Below, in pieces: positions 1 through 6,791 of a DNA stretch of 10,154 bases (the stretch's first letter is position 1; each line of letters starts with the position of its first letter). The DNA is taken from NCBI GenBank assembly GCA_022565935.1, contig JADFJY010000037.1, positions 1 to 10,154 on the forward strand. The letters are read 5' to 3'. Made by a program: the position numbers and the translations under genes. Below the pieces are notes generated by a model. That model did not search any database. It was not told the origin of the DNA and worked only from the letters and a program-made list of their open reading frames with translations. Origin of the DNA: Nitrososphaerota archaeon (GTDB lineage Archaea > Thermoproteota > Nitrososphaeria > Nitrososphaerales > Nitrosopumilaceae).

Positions 1-390
1 AATTTTATTCCACAAATATCCATCATCAGTATAAGTCAAAAATACATCGATGTAGTGATTATTTGAAAAATCTGGATGAAGTGCAATTCCTAATAATCCT
101 CCATCAAATACATTAGCAGAGCGAAATACCGCTAATGGTGATTCTATCAGAGTGTTATTTTGAATTACTCTAATGAATCCATCTTGTTCTGTAACAAAAA
201 TCCGGTCACCAGAAATAGCAATTGCACGAGGCTTGTCAAGGTTTTCAGCTAAAATACTAACAGAAGCACTTTCAGAATTTGAAGCAGATAATGGTAATGG
301 TAACGGAAGAAGATCTGATGGAGAAGTTAAAACAAAAACAGAAAATGTCACAACGGCAATAATGGCAACGATTTGAATTTTTTTATCCAC
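1..390 (-). CDS. PQQ-dependent sugar (glucose/sorbosone) dehydrogenase-like secreted protein, N-terminal part
   Basis: The gene runs off the left edge; 130 codons are visible. The proposed GTG start at 390 gives two lysines and then a hydrophobic stretch (residues about 6-22), so the product is probably exported or membrane-anchored. A Ser/Pro/Leu-rich linker follows. From about residue 45 the sequence matches the first blades of the GSDH/YliI beta-propeller family: LAENLDKPRAIAI, then FVTEQDGFIRV, then the family hallmark GGLLGIALHPDF at about 102-113. Family members oxidise sugars or other alcohols with PQQ outside the membrane, but the active-site half is outside the window, so substrate and even cofactor are inference. 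A TTG in frame at 429 could extend the N-terminus by 13 residues; GTG was preferred because it starts a clean signal sequence and has a TATA-like box about 26 nt upstream. It is divergent from the tRNA. Confidence 0.8.
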   Translation of the reverse strand, partial: MDKKIQIVAIIAVVTFSVFVLTSPSDLLPLPLPLSASNSESASVSILAENLDKPRAIAISGDRIFVTEQDGFIRVIQNNTLIESPLAVFRSANVFDGGLLGIALHPDFSNNHYIDVFLTYTDDGYLWNKI

Positions 391-411
391 GAAAAGATTA
401 GATTTTAAAAT

Positions 412-420
412 CCTATTAAT
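412..420 (-). promoter_or_regulatory. TATA-like box for the GSDH-like gene
   Basis: On the minus strand the AT-rich string ATTAATAG is centred about 26 nt upstream of the GTG at 390. This is the spacing expected if the transcript begins at the start codon. The assignment rests on spacing and composition only. Confidence 0.35.
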
Positions 421-444
421 TACTTTCAAAAATTTGATAAAGCG

Positions 445-450
445 TATATA
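445..450 (+). promoter_or_regulatory. TATA box of the initiator tRNA gene
   Basis: TATATA sits in a locally GC-flanked context (GCG-TATATA-CGG), centred about 27 nt before the first tRNA base at 474. That is the standard archaeal TBP-box distance for transcription starting at or just before the mature 5' end. Confidence 0.6.
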
Positions 451-473
451 CGGCTGATTTTCATTTATCGATC

Positions 474-548
474 AGCGGGGTGGGGAAGTCAGGTCATCCC
501 GGCGGGCTCATAACCCGCAAATCAGCAGTTCAAATCTGTTCCCCGCTA
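474..548 (+). tRNA. Initiator tRNA-Met (anticodon CAT)
   Basis: A full cloverleaf can be folded by eye. The acceptor stem is AGCGGGG (474-480) with CCCCGCT (541-547), discriminator A548. The D stem is GGGA/TCCC with GG in the D loop. The anticodon stem is GCGGG/CCCGC around loop CTCATAA, anticodon CAT at 509-511. The variable loop has 5 nt. The T arm is AGCAG-TTCAAAT-CTGTT with one G-U pair. Two features mark it as initiator rather than elongator Met or the TiaS target Ile2: an A1-U72 first pair, typical of archaeal initiators, and three consecutive G-C pairs at the base of the anticodon stem. No intron is present and CCA is not encoded (TCT follows), so CCA must be added post-transcriptionally. 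Confidence 0.95.
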
Positions 549-562
549 TCTTTATCTTTTTC
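549..562 (+). terminator. T-rich terminator of the tRNA; may double as TATA region of the next gene
   Basis: Immediately after the discriminator base the sequence is pyrimidine-rich (TCTTTATCTTTTTC), as expected for archaeal oligo-T termination. The TTTATCTT part is also about 27 nt before the ATG at 582, so the same bases could serve as TBP box for the LAGLIDADG gene. Both roles are inferred from position. Confidence 0.45.
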
Positions 563-581
563 AAGCGACTAATTAGACAAT

Positions 582-1205
582 ATGAGCCCAAAAGAAGCTA
601 GAATAGCTGCGCATGTATGTTCAGATGGCTGGATGATTTCTTATGTTGAAAAAAATAGTCTACAGATTGTAAATGGGAGAAGATATTATCGAGATAGGAG
701 AAGATATGAAATCGGGTATTGTAATACTGACAATAAATTATTAGAAGAATTTTCAAAAGATGTATTTGATGTTTACAAAATCAAAGTAAGAAAAAGAAAA
801 TCTACAGATCTGGTATTCAAATCAAAGAGAGTATATTCGAGAATTAAGGAACTTGGAGGAGGGAATACTCGTGGTTGGAGAATAGGAGATGATGTGCTAC
901 AATCAAAAAAAAGAGTAAAAAGTTTTTGGTTAAGGGCATTTTTTGATGATGAAGGAACAGTAGATAAGACAAATCGTGTGGTCAGAGTAAAAAGTATGAA
1001 CAAAGAAGGCCTTTACCAAGCAAGAGGTGTAATGGATTCAATAAATATTCCATCTAGAATTACTGGACCAAATTGTGATGAGAGTTATTATCTTACAGTA
1101 TCAAGAAAAGATTTGAAACTATTCCAAAAAGAGATTGGATTCAATCATCCAAAAAAGAAATTACGACTTTGTAAAATTTTGAATAATCAAATGAGAAATG
1201 GATAA
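582..1205 (+). CDS. Free-standing LAGLIDADG homing-endonuclease-like protein
   Basis: The 207-residue basic protein has two LAGLIDADG-type helices, as in monomeric homing endonucleases. The first is ARIAAHVCSDGW at 6-17, with acidic D15 before G16. The second is WLRAFFDDEGTV at 116-127, with E124 before G125. Both metal-binding acidic positions are kept, so it may be catalytically competent. The C-terminal IGFNHPKKKLRL (185-196) is a common ending of this fold, also seen in intein endonuclease domains. There are no splicing blocks, and an in-frame stop at 570-572 lies just before the ATG, so it is a stand-alone gene and not an intein fragment. It begins 33 nt after the initiator tRNA and may be read from its own weak TATA region or by read-through. 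It could be an active homing endonuclease, a maturase, or a domesticated DNA-binding protein; the sequence cannot decide. Confidence 0.8.
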   Translation: MSPKEARIAAHVCSDGWMISYVEKNSLQIVNGRRYYRDRRRYEIGYCNTDNKLLEEFSKDVFDVYKIKVRKRKSTDLVFKSKRVYSRIKELGGGNTRGWRIGDDVLQSKKRVKSFWLRAFFDDEGTVDKTNRVVRVKSMNKEGLYQARGVMDSINIPSRITGPNCDESYYLTVSRKDLKLFQKEIGFNHPKKKLRLCKILNNQMRNG

Positions 1206-1243
1206 AATATGGCATATTTTATAGAATCATGTAAATTTCAAAT

Positions 1244-2572
1244 TTAGTTTCTATAAATGCAAAACCATGAAAGAGATTTATCAAATTTTGAGGTTTTGTT
1301 AGATATTCCAATTCGTTGTAAAGGTCTTGTTAGGTGTCTGTGAGCAGATATTTTTGGAATATACAGTTGCTTTTTGATTTTTCTTGAAATTTCAATAGTT
1401 ATTTTTTTCGAAGCTTTTTTTCCACATCGAACACACTGAAATCCTTGATTCTGACCTTTAGATTTCATATTTTTGTTACATTTTTTACAAATAGGATTAG
1501 ATTTTGAAATATTCTTTTCAAGATTAATAATATCAACAAATTCAAGATTAATGATTCGAGGGAATTTTTTTGATGCCTTACGAACTCCACCACCTACACA
1601 TATCTTATCTCCCTTAATCAAATTCAAAGCAATAGATGAAATTCCTGTTGGTTTGTAAACAGCACACCAGAATTCATGATTTTTAGAAAGAATTTTGAAA
1701 AATACATGTCCACCTTTTACAATTTTTGGTGTGTTTGATACAATTCCAGTGATTTTTCCAGAAGTAAAAGGTTTCATATTTTCTAAATCTAATTCATTTT
1801 TTAAATGATCTCCAGTTCCTTGATTAGATTTGAAGATCATGTAACCATCTAATTTTTCGTCACTTTTCAGAATCTTTGTAGCTTGTAATAGTGAATTAAC
1901 ATTTTCACCTCTAATACCATAAAATACAGGATCAGGACCATGAGGAGTAATTAAAACTCGTTCTTTCTTTGTATCAAAACTATTAAACGTGTTTGGAAAA
2001 GTTTTTTCTTGCATAATTTTTACACTTACAGCAGAAATTTTTCTTTCTTTTCCAAATTTTGTTCTTTTACGATAACTCAAAAGTTCAAATGTATGATCAT
2101 GAAAATCATATCCTATTGCACCAATTGCACCAACAAGTCCTTGACCATTTCCTTGATAGAAAAATTCAAGATTATTTTTTTCAGCGAATTTTTTTGCATC
2201 GTTTCTTTTAATTAATTGCCACAGAGCTAAATTACTAAAATTTGTAAATTCAGCAGGGATTACATCACTTTCAAAAAATACTAATCCAGGATTTGCACCA
2301 TTTTCAATATCAGAATATTTTGAAACAAGATTTCTAATTTGATTTTTTACCTTAGAAGGATTTTTAGTCTTTATTCTGATTGAAACTGCTCCATTACCAC
2401 GAGTTTTCCATGGAATATTAGGATTAAATCGAATTAATTTTGGAAAATCAAGAAATTCTGTTTTCTGTTTTTGAAGTAAATCAACAATTTTGTATGCTAG
2501 AAATGTGGTACACATTCCTTTAGGAGAATCAGTATCATCAAATCCAATATTAAGAACAGTTTTTTGAACCAT
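1244..2572 (-). CDS. tiaS: tRNA(Ile2) 2-agmatinylcytidine synthetase TiaS
   Basis: TiaS joins agmatine to C34 of tRNA-Ile2(CAU) using ATP, forming agmatidine so that AUA codons are read as isoleucine; it is archaeal and essential. The 442-residue protein is of normal family length. The N-terminus NIGFDDTDSPKGMCTT (8-23) is the signature of the kinase-like catalytic domain, with the acidic cluster D12, D13, D15. HGPDPVFYGIRG (211-222) is a second conserved family segment. An OB-fold-like region follows (about 270-350). A C-terminal zinc ribbon carries C362, C365, C380 and C383, and a basic tail follows. The ATG at 2572 places the signature correctly. The gene is divergent from dph2 across 81 bp and converges with the LAGLIDADG gene, leaving 38 bp between stops. 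The nearby tRNA also has a CAT anticodon but is an initiator, not the TiaS substrate. Confidence 0.93.
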   Translation of the reverse strand: MVQKTVLNIGFDDTDSPKGMCTTFLAYKIVDLLQKQKTEFLDFPKLIRFNPNIPWKTRGNGAVSIRIKTKNPSKVKNQIRNLVSKYSDIENGANPGLVFFESDVIPAEFTNFSNLALWQLIKRNDAKKFAEKNNLEFFYQGNGQGLVGAIGAIGYDFHDHTFELLSYRKRTKFGKERKISAVSVKIMQEKTFPNTFNSFDTKKERVLITPHGPDPVFYGIRGENVNSLLQATKILKSDEKLDGYMIFKSNQGTGDHLKNELDLENMKPFTSGKITGIVSNTPKIVKGGHVFFKILSKNHEFWCAVYKPTGISSIALNLIKGDKICVGGGVRKASKKFPRIINLEFVDIINLEKNISKSNPICKKCNKNMKSKGQNQGFQCVRCGKKASKKITIEISRKIKKQLYIPKISAHRHLTRPLQRIGISNKTSKFDKSLSWFCIYRN

Positions 2573-2620
2573 AAATTAGTTGAACAATTCTAACATTTAG
2601 TTGTTGAAGAGTGCAGTTGA

Positions 2621-2630
2621 TTTAAATTAA
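2621..2630 (+). promoter_or_regulatory. TATA-like box for dph2
   Basis: TTTAAATTAA is centred about 28 nt before the ATG at 2654. Transcription would therefore begin at or within a few bases of the start codon, giving a leaderless mRNA. There is no convincing Shine-Dalgarno before the ATG. Confidence 0.5.
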
Positions 2631-2653
2631 TAAAGTTCAATTCGAAGCTGGAA

Positions 2654-3649
2654 ATGATAGTTATAGATGAAGAAAGAATTTTCAAAGAAATTGAAGATAA
2701 AAATCCAGCATCAGTTTCAGTAAATGGACCTGATGGAATTTTACCACAAGTTCAAGAAACTGCTATGAATATTACAAAAAAATTTGGGATTCCAGCATAT
2801 GTATTAGGAGATACAACATGGGGAACATGTGATCTGAATTCAATTGGTTCAAAAGTACTTGGAGCAGAAATTCAATTTAATATTGGACATACAATAAACA
2901 CAGAATCGCTTGAAAAAAATTTAGTTTTAATTGATGCCTTTGATGATGTTGAATTTGACAGTGTTGCAAAAAAATGTGGAGTTATATTAAAAGGAAAAAT
3001 AATTTCATTGGTTACAGACAGTCAACATTTACATCAAATAGATAAAGTTGAAAAAATTTTAACAGAGAACGGAATTAAAGTTAAAATTGGAAAAGGAAAA
3101 GGTCAACTAAATGATGGTCAAGTGTTTGGTTGCGAGTTTTATCCTGCATCAAGTCTAAAAAAAGAAGTAGATGCCTATGTGTTTTTAGGACAAAGTAATT
3201 TTCATGCAGCAGGAATTGCACTATCAACTAATTTACCAACTTATGTTTTAGATCCTTACTTTAATGAAGTAAGAGAAATTACAGAATTTGCGCAGAAATT
3301 AAAAAAGAAAGCGACTCTGGCAATATACAAAGCAGCGGAAGCAAAATCATTTGGAGTGATTGTAGGACTAAAAGAAGGACAACTATCCAAGGTATTTGCC
3401 TTAAAAATTAAAAAAGAGTTAGAAAAAGAGGGAAAAGAAGTTCAGTTATTTGCAATGACTGATATTACAAACGAGAGATTAAGAAATTTCAAAGGAATTG
3501 ACGCATTTGTTCAAGTAGCATGTCCAAGAATTTCCATAGACAATCAGTTTGATAAACCAGTATTATCAACACCTCAAGCAAATGCTCTTCTCAAAATTTT
3601 ACGAAATGAGAGTATTGAAGGATATTTAGAAATTCCACATTGGTTATAA
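2654..3649 (+). CDS. dph2: Diphthamide biosynthesis enzyme Dph2 (radical [4Fe-4S], EF-2 histidine modification)
   Basis: Archaeal Dph2 is a homodimeric noncanonical radical-SAM enzyme. It transfers the 3-amino-3-carboxypropyl group of SAM to the target histidine of elongation factor 2, the first step of diphthamide synthesis. The 331-residue protein is of normal length. The three cluster-binding cysteines, one per domain, are visible: C59 in GDTTWGTCD, C160 in GQVFGCEFY and C290 in QVACPRIS. Other family marks are GHT (78-80) and LGQSNFHAAG (178-187). The first motif reads GDTTWGTCD where many archaeal homologues have GDPxYGACD, a mild deviation that keeps the cysteine. The ATG at 2654 fits the TATA spacing. 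Its stop codon directly abuts the stop of the convergent TPR gene, so the transcript must end inside that gene. Confidence 0.93.
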   Translation: MIVIDEERIFKEIEDKNPASVSVNGPDGILPQVQETAMNITKKFGIPAYVLGDTTWGTCDLNSIGSKVLGAEIQFNIGHTINTESLEKNLVLIDAFDDVEFDSVAKKCGVILKGKIISLVTDSQHLHQIDKVEKILTENGIKVKIGKGKGQLNDGQVFGCEFYPASSLKKEVDAYVFLGQSNFHAAGIALSTNLPTYVLDPYFNEVREITEFAQKLKKKATLAIYKAAEAKSFGVIVGLKEGQLSKVFALKIKKELEKEGKEVQLFAMTDITNERLRNFKGIDAFVQVACPRISIDNQFDKPVLSTPQANALLKILRNESIEGYLEIPHWL

Positions 3650-4249
3650 TTATGATACTAATTTTTTGAATTTAGAGTCACCTAATAATTTTTCAAATGA
3701 TTTTGATTTTTTTGCTTTAACTTTGTATTGGATTCCTTGAGTAATTGCACGTTCAAGTAGTTCAAGTGAATCATCAACTTTTGAGAGCATTACAAGGCTA
3801 CATGATTTATCAAATAAAACATCACCATTATTTGGATAATCTTTCAAAATACTATCACAACATAAAACAGATTCATCAAATTTTTTCATAGAAAATAATA
3901 TTCGTTCTTTGTGATATAATGCAATGTTATATTTTGGATGGTTTTGTAAAATTTTATCACATAGTGACAATGCTTTATCAAAATTTCCTTGTTTACGAAT
4001 AGTTGATATTTTATTTACTAACACAGAAAGATCGTTTGGGTATATCTGAAGAGCCACATCATAGCATTTTATAGCGTTATCAAAGTCTTTGAGTTTACTT
4101 AGTGCATATCCCTTATTGTTAAGTGAACTAAGGTGTTCTGGATTATCATTTAGAATTTTGTCATAATATGTAATTGCTTCTTTTAGTTTGCCTTGAAGAA
4201 ATAATCTGTTTCCTTCATCTAAAATTGAATTTGTTTTTGGATCGACCAT
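3650..4249 (-). CDS. Tetratricopeptide-repeat protein
   Basis: The 199-residue protein is made almost entirely of about five TPR units, roughly 7-37, 41-71, 75-105, 109-139 and 143-171. Each shows the repeat pattern of an alanine/glycine helix A, an aromatic in helix B and a closing Pro (NP, YP, HP, YP). Examples are GNRLFLQGKLKEAITYYDKI and KGYALSKLKDFDNAIKCYD. A Lys-rich tail ends the protein. There is no signal peptide or membrane segment, so it is probably cytoplasmic, acting as a protein-protein scaffold; the partner is unknown. The gene starts 6 nt after the stop of the reductase gene on the same strand and has no room for its own promoter, so it should be co-transcribed. No functional link to the reductase is visible. 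Its stop abuts that of dph2. Confidence 0.85.
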   Translation of the reverse strand: MVDPKTNSILDEGNRLFLQGKLKEAITYYDKILNDNPEHLSSLNNKGYALSKLKDFDNAIKCYDVALQIYPNDLSVLVNKISTIRKQGNFDKALSLCDKILQNHPKYNIALYHKERILFSMKKFDESVLCCDSILKDYPNNGDVLFDKSCSLVMLSKVDDSLELLERAITQGIQYKVKAKKSKSFEKLLGDSKFKKLVS

Positions 4250-4255
4250 TATCTA

Positions 4256-5332
4256 TCATAATTCTGGTTTGATTAAGATTTTTCCAAAAAGTCCCTTACC
4301 TTTCAGCATTTTTGTGTGAGCCTCTGCTGCCTGCTCAAGTGGATATACTGAATCAATTACAGATTTTATTTTACCCTGAGACATCCAATAGAGGCCTCGT
4401 TCTAATTCAGCCCTAGTTCCTTGAGTTGAGCCCAGAATGTTAATGCCCTTAAAGAAAATATGGCGAAGATCAGTCTTGGCATCATAGCCTGTTGTGGCTC
4501 CAGTAGTCACAATTGTTCCACCATAATTTAGTAAAGCTAGTTCTTTATTCCAGTGAGAACCTCCAATATGTTCAAAAATTATATCAACTCCAGGTACATC
4601 CCCAAAAGGTTTCGGAATTTTTTTTGCAATTGATCTAACTTCTTTGTGCCAATTTTCATTTCTATGATCTACTGCATAATCAGCTCCCAATTCTAGTAAT
4701 TTTTCTAACTTATCAGGACTAGCAGTAGCAATTACAGTACATCCAAAAAGTTTAGCAATTTGAATTCCATAATTTCCAACACCTGAACTTCCCCCCATTA
4801 TCAAAACTAATTGGCCAGGTTGAATTTTTGCTCTTCCAATAAGCATATGCCATGATGTCAGTAAAGTCATTGATGCAGCAGCTGCTTGATCATATGATAC
4901 CTCTTCAGGAATTTTCACAACATTAACTTCAGGAAGATGAGTTTCTTCACAGTATCCACCCCAAAGTGGACCTGTTTCAAAGCCCCAAATTGTTCGTTTC
5001 CTGCAATCATATTCTCTTCCATCAGTACATGCTTTGCAAACTCTACACGACATATTTCCATGTGAAACAACTCTATCTCCTATTTTGATAGTTTTTACAT
5101 CACTGCCAACTGCAATAACTTCTCCTGCAGCATCAGTTCCAGATATGTGTGGTAATGGAATTGCTAATGGTTTACCTCTCATTCCCCAAATATCATCATA
5201 GTTGAGTGATGCTGTGATTACTTTGAAAATAACTTCGTCAGGTTTTGGTTTAGGGGAAGGAATATCTTTAATTTTTAAGATTTTAGAAAAATCATCATCA
5301 GTAGTATATTTTTCATAAACTAGGGCTTTCAT
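4256..5332 (-). CDS. Crotonyl-CoA reductase-like MDR enzyme (candidate acryloyl-CoA/enoyl-CoA reductase)
   Basis: This 358-residue medium-chain dehydrogenase/reductase would reduce an enoyl-CoA with NADPH. It has a GroES-like N-terminal half and a Rossmann half with GGSSGVGNYGIQIAK (180-194). A structural-zinc lobe is intact (C96, C99, C102, C110). The catalytic-zinc ligands of alcohol dehydrogenases are absent: the usual Cys region reads SLNYDDIW (42-49) and the usual GHE reads GTD (65-67). Several segments instead recall crotonyl-CoA carboxylase/reductase: NYDDIW, IWGFET (115-120), IIFEHIGG (251-258) and GGTIVTTGATTGY (271-283). A role as acryloyl- or crotonyl-CoA reductase in the 3-HP/4-HB cycle is inference; a quinone reductase is the alternative. 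The frame stays open 81 codons upstream, but MKALVYEKY at 5332 is the usual family start and the long form would overlap csl4. It heads an operon with the TPR gene. Confidence 0.85.
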   Translation of the reverse strand: MKALVYEKYTTDDDFSKILKIKDIPSPKPKPDEVIFKVITASLNYDDIWGMRGKPLAIPLPHISGTDAAGEVIAVGSDVKTIKIGDRVVSHGNMSCRVCKACTDGREYDCRKRTIWGFETGPLWGGYCEETHLPEVNVVKIPEEVSYDQAAAASMTLLTSWHMLIGRAKIQPGQLVLIMGGSSGVGNYGIQIAKLFGCTVIATASPDKLEKLLELGADYAVDHRNENWHKEVRSIAKKIPKPFGDVPGVDIIFEHIGGSHWNKELALLNYGGTIVTTGATTGYDAKTDLRHIFFKGINILGSTQGTRAELERGLYWMSQGKIKSVIDSVYPLEQAAEAHTKMLKGKGLFGKILIKPEL

Positions 5333-5354
5333 GATTTTTTTCAAATTTTTAGAG

Positions 5355-5360
5355 ATATAT
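5355..5360 (-). promoter_or_regulatory. TATA-like box for the MDR reductase gene
   Basis: ATATAT on the minus strand is centred about 25 nt upstream of the ATG at 5332. This supports that start over the longer open frame and predicts a leaderless transcript. Confidence 0.45.
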
Positions 5361-5391
5361 GATTTGCCAAGATCTTTCACACCACAAACAA

Positions 5392-5398
5392 TTATAAT
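5392..5398 (+). promoter_or_regulatory. TATA-like box for csl4-pheA
   Basis: TTATAAT is centred about 25 nt before the ATG at 5420. It lies back to back with the reductase promoter in an 87-bp divergent intergenic region. Confidence 0.5.
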
Positions 5399-5419
5399 CA
5401 TAACAGCAAAAATCACAGC

Positions 5420-5971
5420 ATGTCTGAAAATGCAGTATTTCCAGGTGATAAAATAGCATCTATTGAAGAATATGAGGCTGGATACAACACTTTTGATGAT
5501 GGAGATATGGTAAGAGCAGCCACTGTAGGACAAAAAGATCTTGACAAGACAACACGAATTGCAAGTATAAAGCATCCCAAACTTTTATCAATTCCAAAAG
5601 ATGGCGATATTGTTATTGGCACAGTTGCAGCAGTAATGTCATCAATGATTGCAGTATCAATTGATTACATTAATGGAAAGCCTACTACATCAAAAGTGGA
5701 ATGCATATGTGGAACACGAAATATTAGAATAAGAAATGTGGCATTAGTTAATGATATAGTAACATTAAAAATTATTAGTCATCTTAATGGTACAATTCAT
5801 GCGGCAATTAGTGAATCAGGTTTAGGAGTTTTATTTACAAAATGCAGAAAATGTGGAGGTAAAGTTGTACCAATGCGTGATGCCATAAAATGTGTAGAAT
5901 GTTCATGGATTGATGAAAGAAAACTTTCATCAGACTTTGGCAAAGGTGATATCTTCAATTTGAGAGATTAA
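5420..5971 (+). CDS. csl4: Exosome RNA-binding subunit Csl4
   Basis: Csl4 is a cap subunit of the archaeal RNA exosome; it sits on the Rrp41/Rrp42 hexamer and guides RNA (and, in archaea, DnaG) to it. The 183-residue protein is of normal length with the three expected parts. The N-terminal domain begins with VFPGDKIASIEEYEAGYNT (6-24), a strong family signature. A central S1 RNA-binding domain covers about 60-132. The C-terminal zinc ribbon has C142, C145, C158 and C161. The ATG at 5420 precedes the signature by five residues and matches the TATA spacing. pheA starts 4 nt after the stop, so the two are very likely one transcript, although no functional link between RNA decay and phenylalanine synthesis is evident. 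Confidence 0.93.
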   Translation: MSENAVFPGDKIASIEEYEAGYNTFDDGDMVRAATVGQKDLDKTTRIASIKHPKLLSIPKDGDIVIGTVAAVMSSMIAVSIDYINGKPTTSKVECICGTRNIRIRNVALVNDIVTLKIISHLNGTIHAAISESGLGVLFTKCRKCGGKVVPMRDAIKCVECSWIDERKLSSDFGKGDIFNLRD

Positions 5972-5975
5972 AAAA

Positions 5976-6791
5976 ATGATACATGTTTCGTTCCAAGGTG
6001 AACGAGGTGCATATAGTGAAGCTGCAGCCAGATCATTTTTTAATGAAGAAATTGAAACTATACCTCTTTCAACATTTGCAGAAGTTTTAGAAAATACATC
6101 TACTGATAAAACAGAATATGCAATTTTGCCTATAGAGAATTCATTAGAAGGAAGTGTTGGTGAAAGCTATGATCTACTATACTCAACATCTCTAAATGCA
6201 ACAGGTGAAGTTTATCATAGAATTGAACATTGTTTGATTGGAGTTGGTAAATTAGATGAAATAGATACTGTTTATTCACATCCACAAGCTTTAGGACAAT
6301 GTAGAAAATTTATTGAACAGCACAACATGAAAACAATTCCTGCATATGATACTGCAGGTAGTGTAAAAATTGTTAAAGAACTAGATAAGAAAAATTGTGC
6401 ATGTATAGCTAGTAAAGTAGCATCAGCCATACACAATTTGCCTATTATTGCTGAAAATATTGCAAATAATCTAAACAACTATACAAGATTCTTGATATTA
6501 TCAAAAGAAAAATCACCTGAAACAGGAAATGATAAAACTTCAATTATTTTTTCCATTAAACACGAACCAGGTTCTTTACACAGAATTATAGAGAATTTTC
6601 ACAAGAATAATGTCAATCTTACTAAGATAGAGTCTAGACCAACTAAAACAAACACGTGGGAATACAATTTCTATGTAGATTTCGAGGGGCATGAAAAAAA
6701 TCCTCATATTTCAAAAATGCTGAATAAAATAAAACAAGATACACTCTCCATGAAAGTTTTAGGTTCGTATCCTTCGGCAAAACTAAGCTAA
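5976..6791 (+). CDS. pheA: Prephenate dehydratase (monofunctional, with ACT domain)
   Basis: The enzyme converts prephenate to phenylpyruvate, the penultimate step of phenylalanine synthesis. The 271-residue protein opens with SFQGERGAYSEAAA (5-18). It continues with PIENSLEGSV (52-61) and SHPQALGQC (101-109), and reaches the catalytic segment NYTRFLIL (168-175), whose T170-R171-F172 is the conserved TRF. A regulatory ACT domain follows (about 187-265), with GSL (199-201) and ESRP (219-222), the phenylalanine-binding signatures, so feedback inhibition by Phe is likely. There is no chorismate mutase domain; that activity must be encoded elsewhere. The gene is second in the csl4 operon. Its last 4 nt overlap the end of the convergent small membrane-protein gene. 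Confidence 0.94.
   Translation: MIHVSFQGERGAYSEAAARSFFNEEIETIPLSTFAEVLENTSTDKTEYAILPIENSLEGSVGESYDLLYSTSLNATGEVYHRIEHCLIGVGKLDEIDTVYSHPQALGQCRKFIEQHNMKTIPAYDTAGSVKIVKELDKKNCACIASKVASAIHNLPIIAENIANNLNNYTRFLILSKEKSPETGNDKTSIIFSIKHEPGSLHRIIENFHKNNVNLTKIESRPTKTNTWEYNFYVDFEGHEKNPHISKMLNKIKQDTLSMKVLGSYPSAKLS

Noticed and set aside
173..376. 67-codon plus-strand open frame
   Set aside because: Antisense shadow of the GSDH-like gene, whose minus-strand translation gives a clear family match and signal sequence.
474..548. tRNA as Ile2(CAU), the TiaS substrate, given tiaS nearby
   Set aside because: A1-U72 and three G-C pairs in the anticodon stem mark an archaeal initiator; the proximity to tiaS looks coincidental.
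582..1205. Intein or intron remnant
   Set aside because: There is a stop codon just upstream of the ATG, no splicing motifs, and the tRNA is uninterrupted.
524..1243. Integrated element using the tRNA 3' end as attachment site
   Set aside because: No repeat of the tRNA 3' half was seen downstream of the LAGLIDADG gene, and there is no integrase.
2009..2215. 68-codon plus-strand open frame (and a similar one at 1473-1658)
   Set aside because: Both are antisense to tiaS; low-complexity translation in AT-rich DNA.
5333..5575. 81-codon N-terminal extension of the MDR reductase
   Set aside because: It would overlap the csl4 coding sequence, has no family similarity (Cys-rich, unlike the rest), and MKALVYEKY at 5332 is the normal start with a TATA box at the right distance.
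5413..5622. 69-codon minus-strand open frame
   Set aside because: Lies antisense within csl4, which is strongly supported.
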